A stretch of 47,474 nucleotides of DNA. It comes from Actinomycetota bacterium (GTDB taxonomy: Bacteria; Actinomycetota; Actinomycetes; S36-B12). The notes below the pieces were generated by a model. The model was given only the letters and a program-made list of their open reading frames with translations. It was not told where the DNA came from and did no database searches. The stretch is taken from assembly GCA_027729805.1 (NCBI GenBank), contig JAQCEO010000009.1, positions 1-47,474 of the forward strand, read 5' to 3'. Shown piece after piece: positions 35,696-44,322 of the stretch. A program made the position numbers and the translations under genes. Position 1 is the first letter of the stretch. The number at the start of each line of letters is the position of its first letter.

Positions 35696-36553
35696 ATGAC
35701 AGCAAATCCGTTAAGCCCGCCACTATTCGACGATCAGGGCAAGTCTGTAATGGCACGAATCAGTCCCGAAGACGTAGGTCGTTATGTCATTCTTTCGGTG
35801 CACGATCCACTAGGCTATGAGAAAGATGTCGCCGAGGTCATAGGCAGCTATATGACTGATGCTCGCCTAATTGCAGATACGCACATGTTCGTGACCTATA
35901 CCGGTACTTACCATGATGTCCCGATAACGGTCTGCTCGACGGGAAGCGGTGCCCCCGAGACAGAGATCGCGCTGGTGGAGTTTTTCAGATTTTCCCAGGC
36001 TGACACTTTCATTCGCGCTGGGACGTCAGGAACGTACCTCGAGGAAATCGATGTGGGAGATCTCGTTATCGCCTCTGGAGCCGTTCGCGACGAGGGTACC
36101 TCCGCAGCGTATGTAGTCCCGACGTATCCGGCCATCGCGAACCATGAGGTTATGCTCGCGTTGGCGGAGGCCGCTGAGGCTTTGGGTATTAGATACCACG
36201 TTGGAATTACGCGCTCTACCGACTCCTGCCAAGCGGGCCAAGGGCGACCGGTGCTGGACTATCTGCAAGAGGACAGCGCCCGGATCCCCGAGTACTGGCG
36301 CAAAGTTGGTATCAAGAACTTTGAGCGCGAAACTTCGATAATTTATGTCCTATGCAGCTTGTTTGGGTTCCGGGCCGGTGCAATTAACGCAGTTGTAAAC
36401 AGCACGCCGAAGGGGAATCTAGAAGTGGGGGCGGGTTCGGACGCCGTCTTCCGCACAGTCTTAGAGGGGATACGGACCTTAGCCGCTTGGGACGCAATCA
36501 AGGAGCGCACGGGCCGCTCATTTCTATTACCATCGATGCTGAACGAGACATGA
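35696..36553 (+). CDS. Nucleoside phosphorylase (PNP/UDP family)
   Basis: This 285-residue protein should split a nucleoside-type N-glycoside with phosphate into base and sugar-1-phosphate. YTGTYHDVPITVCSTGSGAPETEIAL, IRAGTSGTYLEEIDVGDLVIASGAVRDEG and YVVPTYPAIAN are uridine-phosphorylase-like. The late NFERETSIIYVLCSLFGFRAGAI replaces the usual EMES-type ribose-binding block with ERET, so substrate choice may be unusual. GGAGAGGAAATA precedes the ATG. The next gene starts inside its last codons, giving a tight operon with SDR and Gfo/Idh enzymes. The 299 bases upstream hold no gene I can support. Confidence 0.85.
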   Translation: MTANPLSPPLFDDQGKSVMARISPEDVGRYVILSVHDPLGYEKDVAEVIGSYMTDARLIADTHMFVTYTGTYHDVPITVCSTGSGAPETEIALVEFFRFSQADTFIRAGTSGTYLEEIDVGDLVIASGAVRDEGTSAAYVVPTYPAIANHEVMLALAEAAEALGIRYHVGITRSTDSCQAGQGRPVLDYLQEDSARIPEYWRKVGIKNFERETSIIYVLCSLFGFRAGAINAVVNSTPKGNLEVGAGSDAVFRTVLEGIRTLAAWDAIKERTGRSFLLPSMLNET

Positions 36554-37311
36554 GAATCACACCTTTCGACTTGAGTGGTCGGGTTGCAATCGTCACAGGA
36601 GCTGGAAGTGGCATAGGTCAGGCTGTCGCTTGTGGGCTGGCCAATGCAGGTGCTGACGTGGCACTTACCTACCGCACGGATGCCAATCAGACCGCATCCC
36701 AGATTCAAGCCATAGGCAGAACCGCTCGTACGTATGCCTGCGATTTTTCTGTTGCGGGCGCCTCCGAGTTTTCGCAATTGGTGAAAGAGGTACTCCGTGA
36801 ATTTGGCCGGATAGACATCCTGGTTAACAACGCGGGTAGCATTACTGTGGCGCCAGCCTTGGATCTGAGCCAAGTAGAGTGGCAGGCAGAACTACAAGTA
36901 AACCTAACTAGCGCCTTCTTGATGAGTCAAGCCGTGGCGCACGGCTTCGGAGGTGCCCCGGGAGTCATCATCAACATTGGGTCGGTGCTGTCCTTTCAGG
37001 GCTCAAGTAGCGTGGTCGCCTACACGGCAGCAAAGAGTGGGCTTGCGGGTATGACTAGAGCTCTGGCGGTCGAATGGGCAGCGTTGGGTATCCGAGTGAA
37101 CGCGGTGGCACCTGGATATGTCAGAACTGCGATGGTAAGGCGCCTTGAGGAGGACGACAATCTTCGGGCGCCGATTGATGCGCGGATACCTATTGGGCGC
37201 TGGGCCGAACCAGCGGACATCGCGGCCCCTGTCACTTTTCTTGCCAGTGATGCGGCTGCGTACGTGACAGGCGTAGTACTCCCGGTTGACGGTGGCTGGC
37301 TTGCTGGGTAA
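36550..37311 (+). CDS. Short-chain dehydrogenase/reductase
   Basis: This 253-residue classical SDR has GAGSGIGQAVACGLA (NAD(P) loop), NNAG, IGSVLSFQG (catalytic Ser) and the YTAAK pair (Tyr and Lys). VNAVAPGYVRTAMVRRL and YVTGVVLPVDGGWLAG are the usual C-terminal blocks. The ATG overlaps the nucleoside phosphorylase stop as ATGA; its own end overlaps the next gene by 26 bases. It is probably a sugar or polyol dehydrogenase in the same pathway. Acidic or basic coenzyme-specificity residues were not resolved. Confidence 0.9.
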   Translation: MRITPFDLSGRVAIVTGAGSGIGQAVACGLANAGADVALTYRTDANQTASQIQAIGRTARTYACDFSVAGASEFSQLVKEVLREFGRIDILVNNAGSITVAPALDLSQVEWQAELQVNLTSAFLMSQAVAHGFGGAPGVIINIGSVLSFQGSSSVVAYTAAKSGLAGMTRALAVEWAALGIRVNAVAPGYVRTAMVRRLEEDDNLRAPIDARIPIGRWAEPADIAAPVTFLASDAAAYVTGVVLPVDGGWLAG

Positions 37312-38401
37312 GGACGCCCGCGTCGGCGTCGGTATAGTTGGTCTCGGCGATATCAGCTCGACCTACATAAGAAACTTGACAACGCGTTTCAATGAGGACA
37401 TTCACGTTGTCGGTGGAACGGACGTGGATGCTCATCGTGTGGATGTGGCGCTGAAGAAGTTCGACTTGTTTGGCTACCGGGACCTCTTCGAGATGTTAGC
37501 TGACCCTCGGGTCGAGATGGTCTTAAACCTGACCAACCCTTTGTCGCATGCAGCGGTCAGTGAGGCCGCTGTAGCTGCCGGAAAGCATGTGTATTCAGAG
37601 AAGCCATTAACCGTCGACTATGAGGATGCGTGCAGACTCCTTGAGCAAGCACAGAAAGCCGGGGTGCTGGTCGGTTGTGCGCCGGACACGTTCCTTGGCG
37701 ATGGTTTGCAGACCTGCCGTCGAACGATAGATGCCGGGGAGATCGGGGATCCGATTGCCGCTACGGCATTCATGGTCTGCCACGGTCACGAAAGCTGGCA
37801 CCCATCGCCCGCGTTCTTCTACCGACGAGGGGCTGGCCCGATGATGGATATGGGTCCCTACTACCTGACGGCTCTGGTGAGCCTGATGGGTCCGATCAGG
37901 CGAGTGACGGGGTTTGAGCAAAAAACTTTCCCGACCCGCACAATCACCAGTCAGCCCCTAGTGGGAGATACGATCGATGTAGAGATACCCACGCATGTCT
38001 CCGCAATACTTGAGTTTGTGCGAGGAGCAATTGCAACCGTAGTGATGTCCTTCGATGTGTGGGCGGCGCAGGTCCCGCATTTAGAGATCTACGGAACCGC
38101 TGGGTCTCTCAGCTTGCCAGACCCGAACACATTCGGTGGACCGGTGTCGGTGCAACTAGCGAATGCGAGAGCGTGGCGCCCTATAGATGTAATTGGCTCA
38201 GCGCAGGATGACAGTCGCGGATTGGGCATTGCTGACTTGGCTCTTGCAGTTCGCTCCGGCGCTACTCCGCGAGCCTCGGGAGAGCTTGCATGCCACGTGT
38301 TGGAGGCCATGCACGGTATTCATGCATCGTCGATGAACGGCAGAGTTTATGTTATGCAGACCAGGTGCCTCTTGCCGCCTCCTGCGCGGGACATGACGTG
38401 A
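37286..38401 (+). CDS. Gfo/Idh/MocA-family oxidoreductase
   Basis: This 371-residue NAD-dependent sugar/inositol-type dehydrogenase has GVGIVGLGDISSTYIRNL (Rossmann loop), VLNLTNPLSHAAVSEAAVAAGKHVYSEKPLTVD with the conserved EKP catalytic Lys, and MMDMGPYYLTALVSLMGP. The start is probably the TTG at 37286, overlapping the SDR gene by 26 bases; a GTG six bases later is possible. With the phosphorylase and SDR it likely oxidises a sugar, cyclitol or nucleoside fragment. It is not certain that this protein relates to the MocD/MocE pair further right. Confidence 0.88.
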   Translation: MTVAGLLGKDARVGVGIVGLGDISSTYIRNLTTRFNEDIHVVGGTDVDAHRVDVALKKFDLFGYRDLFEMLADPRVEMVLNLTNPLSHAAVSEAAVAAGKHVYSEKPLTVDYEDACRLLEQAQKAGVLVGCAPDTFLGDGLQTCRRTIDAGEIGDPIAATAFMVCHGHESWHPSPAFFYRRGAGPMMDMGPYYLTALVSLMGPIRRVTGFEQKTFPTRTITSQPLVGDTIDVEIPTHVSAILEFVRGAIATVVMSFDVWAAQVPHLEIYGTAGSLSLPDPNTFGGPVSVQLANARAWRPIDVIGSAQDDSRGLGIADLALAVRSGATPRASGELACHVLEAMHGIHASSMNGRVYVMQTRCLLPPPARDMT

Positions 38402-38763
38402 TTCAGAGGTATCCAAAAGCGGAGACAGTATGTGAATGAGGGCGTAAGAAGTAATGAAGGTCATCAGTGCCAGCGGCCATCATCAGCATTGCCAAGCCTA
38501 GATTTGATCCTTGGATCGGACCAGCTAGAGCTGTTTTTCACTTCGATTTCTCCGAACCCTAAGTCCGCTGCAATGCCTGGCAAGCCCCTTCCGGCTTACT
38601 AAACAGGAGTCCAAACTCAGCTGGAAGCTTTGTGTCCTTCACATCGTGCGGTCGCGCAGGATCTACCTTTGGCTAAGTAGAGATCAGAATTGGCATGAGC
38701 CTTTCTTCAACTTTTGCTTTGGCTATTCTATGCCAGAGTCCTGTGATCACCTTTAGGAGCGCA
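38402..38763. other. Gap before the P450 gene
   Basis: About 360 bases with no recognised gene. One short open frame from a GTG at 38432 to 38602 (56 codons) has no motif I know and is probably chance. TTTAGGAG at 38753-38760 is the P450 ribosome site. No clear promoter or terminator was found. Confidence 0.5.
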
Positions 38764-39954
38764 ATGGATGAGACGAGCCCAGTACTGCCCTTCGATCCGC
38801 ATTCTGCGCAGATGATTGCCGATCCTTACCCAACCTACGATGCTCTGCGTTTAGCCGGGGCTGTGCACCACTCTCCGGAGTTGAATCTCTGGGTACTCGC
38901 ACGTCACAGTGATGTACGCGCAGCGCTGCACAACTGGCAAGTTTTTTCGAGCACAAGCGGTGTGGAGCTAGGTGAACCCCTTTTTGGCACCGGTGATCCG
39001 ATCGTCAATGACCCTCCGCAGCACAGCGTGTTGCGTGATTTGGTCGGTAGACACTTCCATAGTCGCGTCGTCGAGAACCTGCGTCCTGTCGTTCGGTCGA
39101 GGTGCGAGCAACTCCTAGATTCGATCTCGGATCGCTCTGATATTGACTTCGTTGGACAATACGCCGGTCGAATTCCTGGTACGACCATGTGCTCTATGCT
39201 TAGTTTCCCGTCTGATGATGAATCGTGGATTACCGCCAAGGTAAATGAAATGATGAATCGCTCGCTGGAAGCATCCGATCTGTTTCGTGCTGAGGCTGCC
39301 AAGGCCGCTCTTTGGTATTACGTTGAGGAGCAGATCTCTCTCGGCACGCGACCTGCTAATGGCCGGAACGTAACACCGCTCCTCTCGCAAATCTGTAAGG
39401 CACGAACTGACGGCCTCATATTGACTGACGACGCGGTAGGGCTGTGCCTGAGCCTTCTCACTGCGGGGACGGAGACAACGACCGCACTGATTACTACTAT
39501 TTTGTGGAGACTGGTGCGAGGAGACATCACTATGCCAGACTTAATTCCAGATGGTGACGTCATCGCCGGTCGTGCAATCGATGAGGTCTTACGCTTCGAC
39601 AGCCCTATCCAGTGGCTCACTAGAACAACGACTCAGGAAGTGGATGTCTCTGGGGAGGTGGTACCCGCAGGATCGCGAGTAGTGCTCCTCTTTGCATCAG
39701 CGAATCGAGACTCCAAGGCTTTCCAGAACCCAGACGTAATCAACGTCTATCGTGATCAGTCCAGGAGTTTATCGTTTGGCGGCGGGATTCACTTCTGCCT
39801 CGGTCGGCTTCTCGCTCGCGTTGAGACCAAGGAAGCCCTTGGGGTCTTTGTTAGGCGATATCAGGTTCCACAATTGTCTGATACGCCGGTTCGGTATCCG
39901 TCTTCATGGCTCCGCAGTTTCTCCTCGCTGCCCATAAAAATTGAGGCCCGATAA
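38764..39954 (+). CDS. Cytochrome P450
   Basis: This 396-residue soluble bacterial P450 has the I-helix oxygen-activation block LTAGTETTTALI, the K-helix ExxR in EVLRFDSPIQWLTR and the heme loop FGGGIHFCLGRLLAR with the proximal Cys. VNDPPQHSVLRDLVGRHF is the usual C-helix region. The ATG at 38764 follows TTTAGGAG; an upstream ATG at 38695 would add residues unlike the family. No ferredoxin or reductase is adjacent, so electrons must come from elsewhere, unless the Rieske protein at 45972 serves it. The substrate is unknown; the neighbours suggest a catabolic role. Confidence 0.93.
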   Translation: MDETSPVLPFDPHSAQMIADPYPTYDALRLAGAVHHSPELNLWVLARHSDVRAALHNWQVFSSTSGVELGEPLFGTGDPIVNDPPQHSVLRDLVGRHFHSRVVENLRPVVRSRCEQLLDSISDRSDIDFVGQYAGRIPGTTMCSMLSFPSDDESWITAKVNEMMNRSLEASDLFRAEAAKAALWYYVEEQISLGTRPANGRNVTPLLSQICKARTDGLILTDDAVGLCLSLLTAGTETTTALITTILWRLVRGDITMPDLIPDGDVIAGRAIDEVLRFDSPIQWLTRTTTQEVDVSGEVVPAGSRVVLLFASANRDSKAFQNPDVINVYRDQSRSLSFGGGIHFCLGRLLARVETKEALGVFVRRYQVPQLSDTPVRYPSSWLRSFSSLPIKIEAR

Positions 39955-40010
39955 GTCACAAAATCAGTTCCAATCACAATCCATTTTCTGGAAGAGAGGG
40001 CTTGACTCTG

Positions 40011-40130
40011 ATGAAGACCAGCCAGCAATTGGGAGCCAAACATACCTTAGACGTCGTTAGGGAGTTATTTTCTTTTGGTAATGCCATGTATGCACCGCAT
40101 GCATGGCCACGTGTCTTTGAATTGCACTGA
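40011..40130 (+). CDS. Possible small protein after the P450 gene
   Basis: An ATG frame of 39 residues (MKTSQQLGAKHTLDVV...) lies in the 264-base gap between convergent genes. A purine-rich GAGAGGG sits about 10 bases upstream. No family is recognised. A hairpin, GCCATGTATGC (40083-40093) with GCATGCATGGC (40097-40107), lies inside it, so this may instead be transcript-end structure. Confidence 0.2.
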   Translation: MKTSQQLGAKHTLDVVRELFSFGNAMYAPHAWPRVFELH

Positions 40131-40218
40131 GTCCAGCTTTTCTGCTTGTGCATGGGAGTGCTGCTCGCGAGCTGGCTCCTTGGGTGCGGGTGTGGCTGCA
40201 CATATCCGCACAATTTAC

Positions 40219-41625
40219 TCAGTGTCCGGTTTTGCGGGCCAATATCGCCGCGCGGCGCGACGGCCGCCCGGTACGTTCTTCAACCACATCGGCACTCGTA
40301 ATGGCCCGCAGCGCGAGATTGGTGGCTAGCCAGCGCAGTGGTTCTGGTTCCCATTTTTTCGACCGGTGATTGACCCAAGGCAAGGTGGTGAGTTCATTTG
40401 CTGACTGCACCTGGCCGGTGATCAATTCGGTTAACGTCCGGCCGGCCAAATTGGTGGTGGCCACGCCATCGCCCACATACCCGCCGGCCCAGGCCAGACC
40501 GGTGTGGTGGTCGAATCCGCAGGAAGCCCACCAATCCCTCGCTATCCCAAGGGGTCCACCCCAGGTGTGGGTGACACGCACCTCACTTACCGCCGGAAAT
40601 AGATCGGTCAGGACCCGCCAAAGGTCCGCGTGCACATCCGGATTGCGGTCCTGCTCCGGGGTAATTTTGGAGCCGAAGAAATACGGGGCACCGCGCCCGC
40701 CGAAGGCGAGCCGCCCATCGGCGGTGCGCTGGCCGTAGATAATCAAGTGGCGACCATCGCTGAAGGTCTGGCGCTGGCCTAAACCAATTGACGCCCAAAC
40801 CTGCTCACTTAGTGGCTCAGTAGCCAGCATCAGGGAGTAAAACGGTGCCAAGGTGCGTTTTTCGCCAGCGAGGGAAGGGGTGTACCCCTCGGTTGCGCGC
40901 ACGATGACTTCGGCGCGGATCGAGCCACGTGCCGTGCGCAAGATCCCTGGCTCGATGATCTCAACCCGGGTGTCTTCATAAAGCTTGGCGCCCATGGCGG
41001 TGACAGTGCGCGCCAAGTTGCGTACCAAGAGCGCGGGGTTGATCGCGGCACAGTGCGGGGTGAAAGTCCCGCCCAAGACGTCGGTCGCGTTAGCCATGTT
41101 CTTGGCAGCAGTAGCATCAAGTAGGGCGTAATCCCCTTCGCCGAATCCCCAGGCGCGGTAGTCTGATATCTCGGCGCGAGCGCTTTCAAGTTGCAATGGT
41201 GTGCGTGCGAGCACGACGGTGCCGCCCTGCTGCCAGTTGATATCCCAGCCCTCCGCAGTTGCCACCCTGCCAATTTCGGTGACCGTCGCGAACATCTCGC
41301 GATTCATTCTTATCGCATCAGTCCGGGAACTTGCCCGTGCCAATGCGTTTATCCCCACGGGGAAAAGAGCCGAAACCCAGCCCCCGTTGCGGCCGCTGGC
41401 ACCAAACCCAGCGCAGTTAGCTTCCACGATGGCAACCCTTAAGGAGGGGTTGGCTTTAAGTAAGTAGTAAGCCGTCCAGAGTCCGGTGAAGCCGGCACCG
41501 ACTATTGCAATATCTGCTGTTGCATCACCGGGAAGTGGGGCGCCGATGGGCACGGCAAGGTCGGCGGGAAGGGTGTTCCACCAAAGTGACAAGTCGGTGG
41601 GACTTTGAGTCACGGGCGCTTCCAC
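40219..41625 (-). CDS. FAD-dependent amine oxidoreductase (DAO type, PuuB-like)
   Basis: This 468-residue protein has an N-terminal FAD loop IAIVGAGFTGLWTAYYLL, then FGASGRNGGWVSAL, the block seen in PuuB/gamma-glutamylputrescine oxidase-type and other DAO enzymes. A C-terminal AGGYVGDGVATTNLAGRTLTELI carries the second flavin contact. It likely oxidises an amine or amino acid to imine and hydrogen peroxide. It overlaps the PNPOx-like gene by 16 bases and sits in an operon with a class-III aminotransferase, consistent with polyamine breakdown. The exact substrate cannot be read from sequence. Confidence 0.87.
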   Translation of the reverse strand: MEAPVTQSPTDLSLWWNTLPADLAVPIGAPLPGDATADIAIVGAGFTGLWTAYYLLKANPSLRVAIVEANCAGFGASGRNGGWVSALFPVGINALARASSRTDAIRMNREMFATVTEIGRVATAEGWDINWQQGGTVVLARTPLQLESARAEISDYRAWGFGEGDYALLDATAAKNMANATDVLGGTFTPHCAAINPALLVRNLARTVTAMGAKLYEDTRVEIIEPGILRTARGSIRAEVIVRATEGYTPSLAGEKRTLAPFYSLMLATEPLSEQVWASIGLGQRQTFSDGRHLIIYGQRTADGRLAFGGRGAPYFFGSKITPEQDRNPDVHADLWRVLTDLFPAVSEVRVTHTWGGPLGIARDWWASCGFDHHTGLAWAGGYVGDGVATTNLAGRTLTELITGQVQSANELTTLPWVNHRSKKWEPEPLRWLATNLALRAITSADVVEERTGRPSRRAAILARKTGH

Positions 41626-42296
41626 CCAGTGATGTACTCGGGGACCTTGACTTCCGGGGGCGTGTGCTCATCGGTCACCGGGCTCTGGAATCCATCGATT
41701 ATCGGGACAACACCGGCCCAGATTTTGCTATAGATCGGATCCACCAAGTCGGCGGGGTCATCATCAGGGCCACCGGTTCGGATCTTCACCGAACACTCAC
41801 TCAACTCCAAGGCCAAGGTCAAGGTCGCGGCCCGTTCCTTAGCCGATGGGTGCCGGCACTGTGCCCAACGGCCAGGCAGTAGGTGTTCGGTAATGCACGC
41901 AAGTGCGTCGAGTTCATCGTCACCACTTAATTTGGTCGCTACGCCAAGAACCATCGCGGCTCGGTAGTTCATGCTCGATTCAAATGCACTTCGGGCCAAC
42001 ACCAAGCCATCGAGCAAGGTCACCGTTAGGCAGGTGGGTTGCCCTGCTGCCAAGCCACGAAAAAGGCGGGAGCCGGTGGAGCCATGGAAAAGAACCTGAT
42101 CACCGCGACGGGCATAGGCCACTGGAAGCACATATGGCTGTCCGGACTCATCCGCGACGGCAACATGGGCAACTAAGCCGGCGTCTAGTACCTCATGCAA
42201 TGCAGCGGTATCGGTAACGGAGTTCTCCGGGATACGCCGTCCCTTGGTTCGATCAGTTGACCCGGGGGCTGCCGCGGCGTTCACAGGACCGACCAC
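41610..42296 (-). CDS. Pyridoxamine 5'-phosphate oxidase-related flavin-binding protein
   Basis: This 228-residue protein has the split-barrel pattern GLVAHVAVADESGQPYVLPVAYARRGDQVLFHGSTGSRLFR, close to the Pyridox_ox_2 family (PF12900 type) that binds FMN or F420. SMNYRAAMVLGVA and the late blocks are also typical. It is not a clear vitamin-B6 enzyme. It overlaps both neighbours by 16 bases, so it is translated with the aminotransferase and the amine oxidoreductase. A helper role in detoxifying or reducing a pathway intermediate is inferred. Confidence 0.83.
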   Translation of the reverse strand: MVGPVNAAAAPGSTDRTKGRRIPENSVTDTAALHEVLDAGLVAHVAVADESGQPYVLPVAYARRGDQVLFHGSTGSRLFRGLAAGQPTCLTVTLLDGLVLARSAFESSMNYRAAMVLGVATKLSGDDELDALACITEHLLPGRWAQCRHPSAKERAATLTLALELSECSVKIRTGGPDDDPADLVDPIYSKIWAGVVPIIDGFQSPVTDEHTPPEVKVPEYITGWKRP

Positions 42297-43681
42297 GCTT
42301 CGGTGAGTACGGTCCGCAAGATTGCCTCAATCTCGTCGAACTCCTTTTGCCCGCAGGTTAATGGGGGAGCTAGTTGCACGACCGGGTCGCCGCGATCATC
42401 GGCCCGGCAGTAAAGACCATGGTCAAAGAGGGCCTCGGACAAGAAGCCGCGAAGTAGCCGCTCTGCTTCCTCATCGCTGAAGGTCTCGCGCGTAATCTTG
42501 TCTTTGACTAATTCGATTCCGTAGAAGTAACCGGCACCTCGCACATCTCCGACGATCGGTAGGTCACTTAGTTTGTCCAGGGTCCGCTTGAAGTTAGCCT
42601 CATTTGCCAGCACATTTTGGATGATGCCCTCGGACTCGAATAGGTCAAGATTTGCCAGCGCGACGGCGGCCGCGACCGGATGGCCACCCCAGGTGTAGCC
42701 GTGCAGGAAGGCGGTGGAGCCATGCTTGAAGGGCTCAAAGAGTCGCTCGCTGGCGATCATGGCACCGATAGCCGCATAGCCAGAGGACATGCCCTTGGCG
42801 CAGGTGATGATGTCAGGGGTTACGCCGAAGCGATTCATCGCGAAGATGTCGCCGATTCGTCCGAACCCGGTGATGGTTTCGTCCGCAACCATCAATACGT
42901 CGTATTCGTCGCAGATCTCGCGCACGCGCTCTAAGTAGCCAGGGGGTGGCGGGAAGCAACCACCGGAGTTCTGTACCGGTTCGATGAAGACTGCAGCGAC
43001 ACTTTCGGGTCCTTCGAACTCGATGGCTTCTGCAATGCGGCCCGCCGCCCACAGTCCGAATGCTTTCTCATCGTGCCGGTACTTCTCGTCGGCTCGATAG
43101 AAGTTAGTGTTCGGGACTTTGATGCCGCCGGGCACCAATGGCTCGAACGGGATTTTGGCCTCGGGTATACCGGTGATGGAAAGCGCCCCTTGCGTGGTGC
43201 CGTGGTAAGCAATGTCGCGGCTAATCACCTTGTACTTGGTGGGTTTTCCAGTGAGCTTGAAGTATTGTTTTGCTAGTTTCCACGCGGACTCGACCGCTTC
43301 ACCGCCACCTGAGGTAAAGAATACCCGGCTGAGATCACCGGGGGCCTGATTCGCAAGGCGTTCTGCGAGTTCAATGGCGCGCGGGTGGGCGTAGGACCAG
43401 ATCGGGAAAAAAGCCAGCTCCTCGGCCTGCTTGGCACCTGCCAGCGCAAGCTCCTTGCGCCCATGTCCTACCTGAACCACGAAAAGGCCTGAGAGCCCAT
43501 CGAAGTACCGCTTGCCCTGATCATCCCAGATGTAGGGGCCGTCACCCTTGACGATTACCGGCACGTGGCGACCCTTGTAAAAGGAAGAGTGGCGCGTGAA
43601 GTGCAGCCAAAGGTGGTCCCGGGCGGAGCGAGCCATCGCGTCATTGCCGGGCTCGGTCACGTTCTGCGGGGTGGTTGTCAT
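42281..43681 (-). CDS. Class-III aminotransferase (putrescine/omega-amine type)
   Basis: This 466-residue PLP enzyme has YIWDDQGKRYFDGLSGLFVVQVGHGR, VFFTSGGGEAVESAWKLA and DIAYHGTTQGALSITG. VADETITGFGRIG carries the PLP-binding Asp and ITCAKGMSSGYAAIGAMI the Schiff-base Lys. The order and blocks resemble SpuC-type putrescine/omega-amino acid:pyruvate aminotransferases. The product would be an aminoaldehyde, which the divergent aldehyde dehydrogenase could oxidise (for putrescine, to GABA). It overlaps the Lrp gene by 4 bases. Confidence 0.9.
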   Translation of the reverse strand: MTTTPQNVTEPGNDAMARSARDHLWLHFTRHSSFYKGRHVPVIVKGDGPYIWDDQGKRYFDGLSGLFVVQVGHGRKELALAGAKQAEELAFFPIWSYAHPRAIELAERLANQAPGDLSRVFFTSGGGEAVESAWKLAKQYFKLTGKPTKYKVISRDIAYHGTTQGALSITGIPEAKIPFEPLVPGGIKVPNTNFYRADEKYRHDEKAFGLWAAGRIAEAIEFEGPESVAAVFIEPVQNSGGCFPPPPGYLERVREICDEYDVLMVADETITGFGRIGDIFAMNRFGVTPDIITCAKGMSSGYAAIGAMIASERLFEPFKHGSTAFLHGYTWGGHPVAAAVALANLDLFESEGIIQNVLANEANFKRTLDKLSDLPIVGDVRGAGYFYGIELVKDKITRETFSDEEAERLLRGFLSEALFDHGLYCRADDRGDPVVQLAPPLTCGQKEFDEIEAILRTVLTEAWSVL

Positions 43682-44148
43682 CTCTTTCCCCAGGTGTAGA
43701 TCTGTTTGCGCAGTTTTAGGTAGACGAATGTCTCGGTGGAGCGAACGCCGGGTATGGAGCGGATGTGTCGGTTGACCACGTCGAGCAAATGATCGTCATC
43801 TTCGGCGATAACTTCTGCCAGGATGTCAAATGACCCAGCGCAAACCACGAGGTAATCAACCTCCGGCATCAACTCCATCTTTTCGGCGACCACTTCAATG
43901 TCACCATCAACCCGAACCCCGATCATAGCTGCGCTGGTGAACCCTAGTTGGACTGGATCAGTGATGGCCACTATCGCCATAACACCGCAGTCCTGAAGGC
44001 GCTGCACTCGTTGCCGCACGGCAGCTTCGGACAAGCCGACCGCTTTTCCAATGCTGGCGTAAGGGCGTCTGCCGTCTTGTTGTAGTTGCTCGATGATGGC
44101 TTTTGAGACGTCATCGAGGGCTACCGGTACCCGCTCGCGCGTGGTCAT
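43678..44148 (-). CDS. Lrp/AsnC-family regulator
   Basis: This 156-residue protein has an N-terminal helix-turn-helix (LDDVSKAIIEQLQQDGRRPYASIGKAVGLSEAAVRQRVQRL) and a C-terminal RAM ligand domain (GVRVDGDIEVVAEKM, then SFDILAEVIAEDDDHLL). The ATG at 44148 is chosen; a longer frame to 44529 would cross into the divergent ALDH gene. It heads the minus-strand amine operon and is divergent from the aldehyde dehydrogenase, so it likely controls both sides. The effector could be an amino acid or amine. Confidence 0.93.
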   Translation of the reverse strand: MTTRERVPVALDDVSKAIIEQLQQDGRRPYASIGKAVGLSEAAVRQRVQRLQDCGVMAIVAITDPVQLGFTSAAMIGVRVDGDIEVVAEKMELMPEVDYLVVCAGSFDILAEVIAEDDDHLLDVVNRHIRSIPGVRSTETFVYLKLRKQIYTWGKR

Positions 44149-44155
44149 GGTTCCT

Positions 44156-44201
44156 ATGTTGGCGTAACATTTGGCATTTGGCAAGTGATTTAGTCGCTTG
44201 C
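44156..44201. promoter_or_regulatory. Candidate Lrp operator sites between divergent genes
   Basis: ATGTT-N5-AACAT (44156-44170) is a perfect short palindrome. GCAAGTGA...TCGCTTGC (44181-44201) is a longer imperfect one with 7 of 9 matching positions per arm. Both lie just upstream of the Lrp gene in the 174-base divergent region. Spaced palindromes like these are what multi-dimer Lrp proteins bind. Confidence 0.45.
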
Positions 44202-44322
44202 ACCCCTTTAAATTGCGAAATCCGTAAGTATTTGCCCATAGGGCTGCCGAAACCGGTGGTGGGGCGATACGCTTGTGGGGCCTTGGCATTTCCTTATCTC
44301 GCCTTCGACAATTGGAGTTCAC

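Noticed and set aside
40083-40107. Hairpin with arms of 11 bases as a bidirectional terminator
   Set aside because: No T-run follows on either strand, so it is recorded only within the small-ORF entry.
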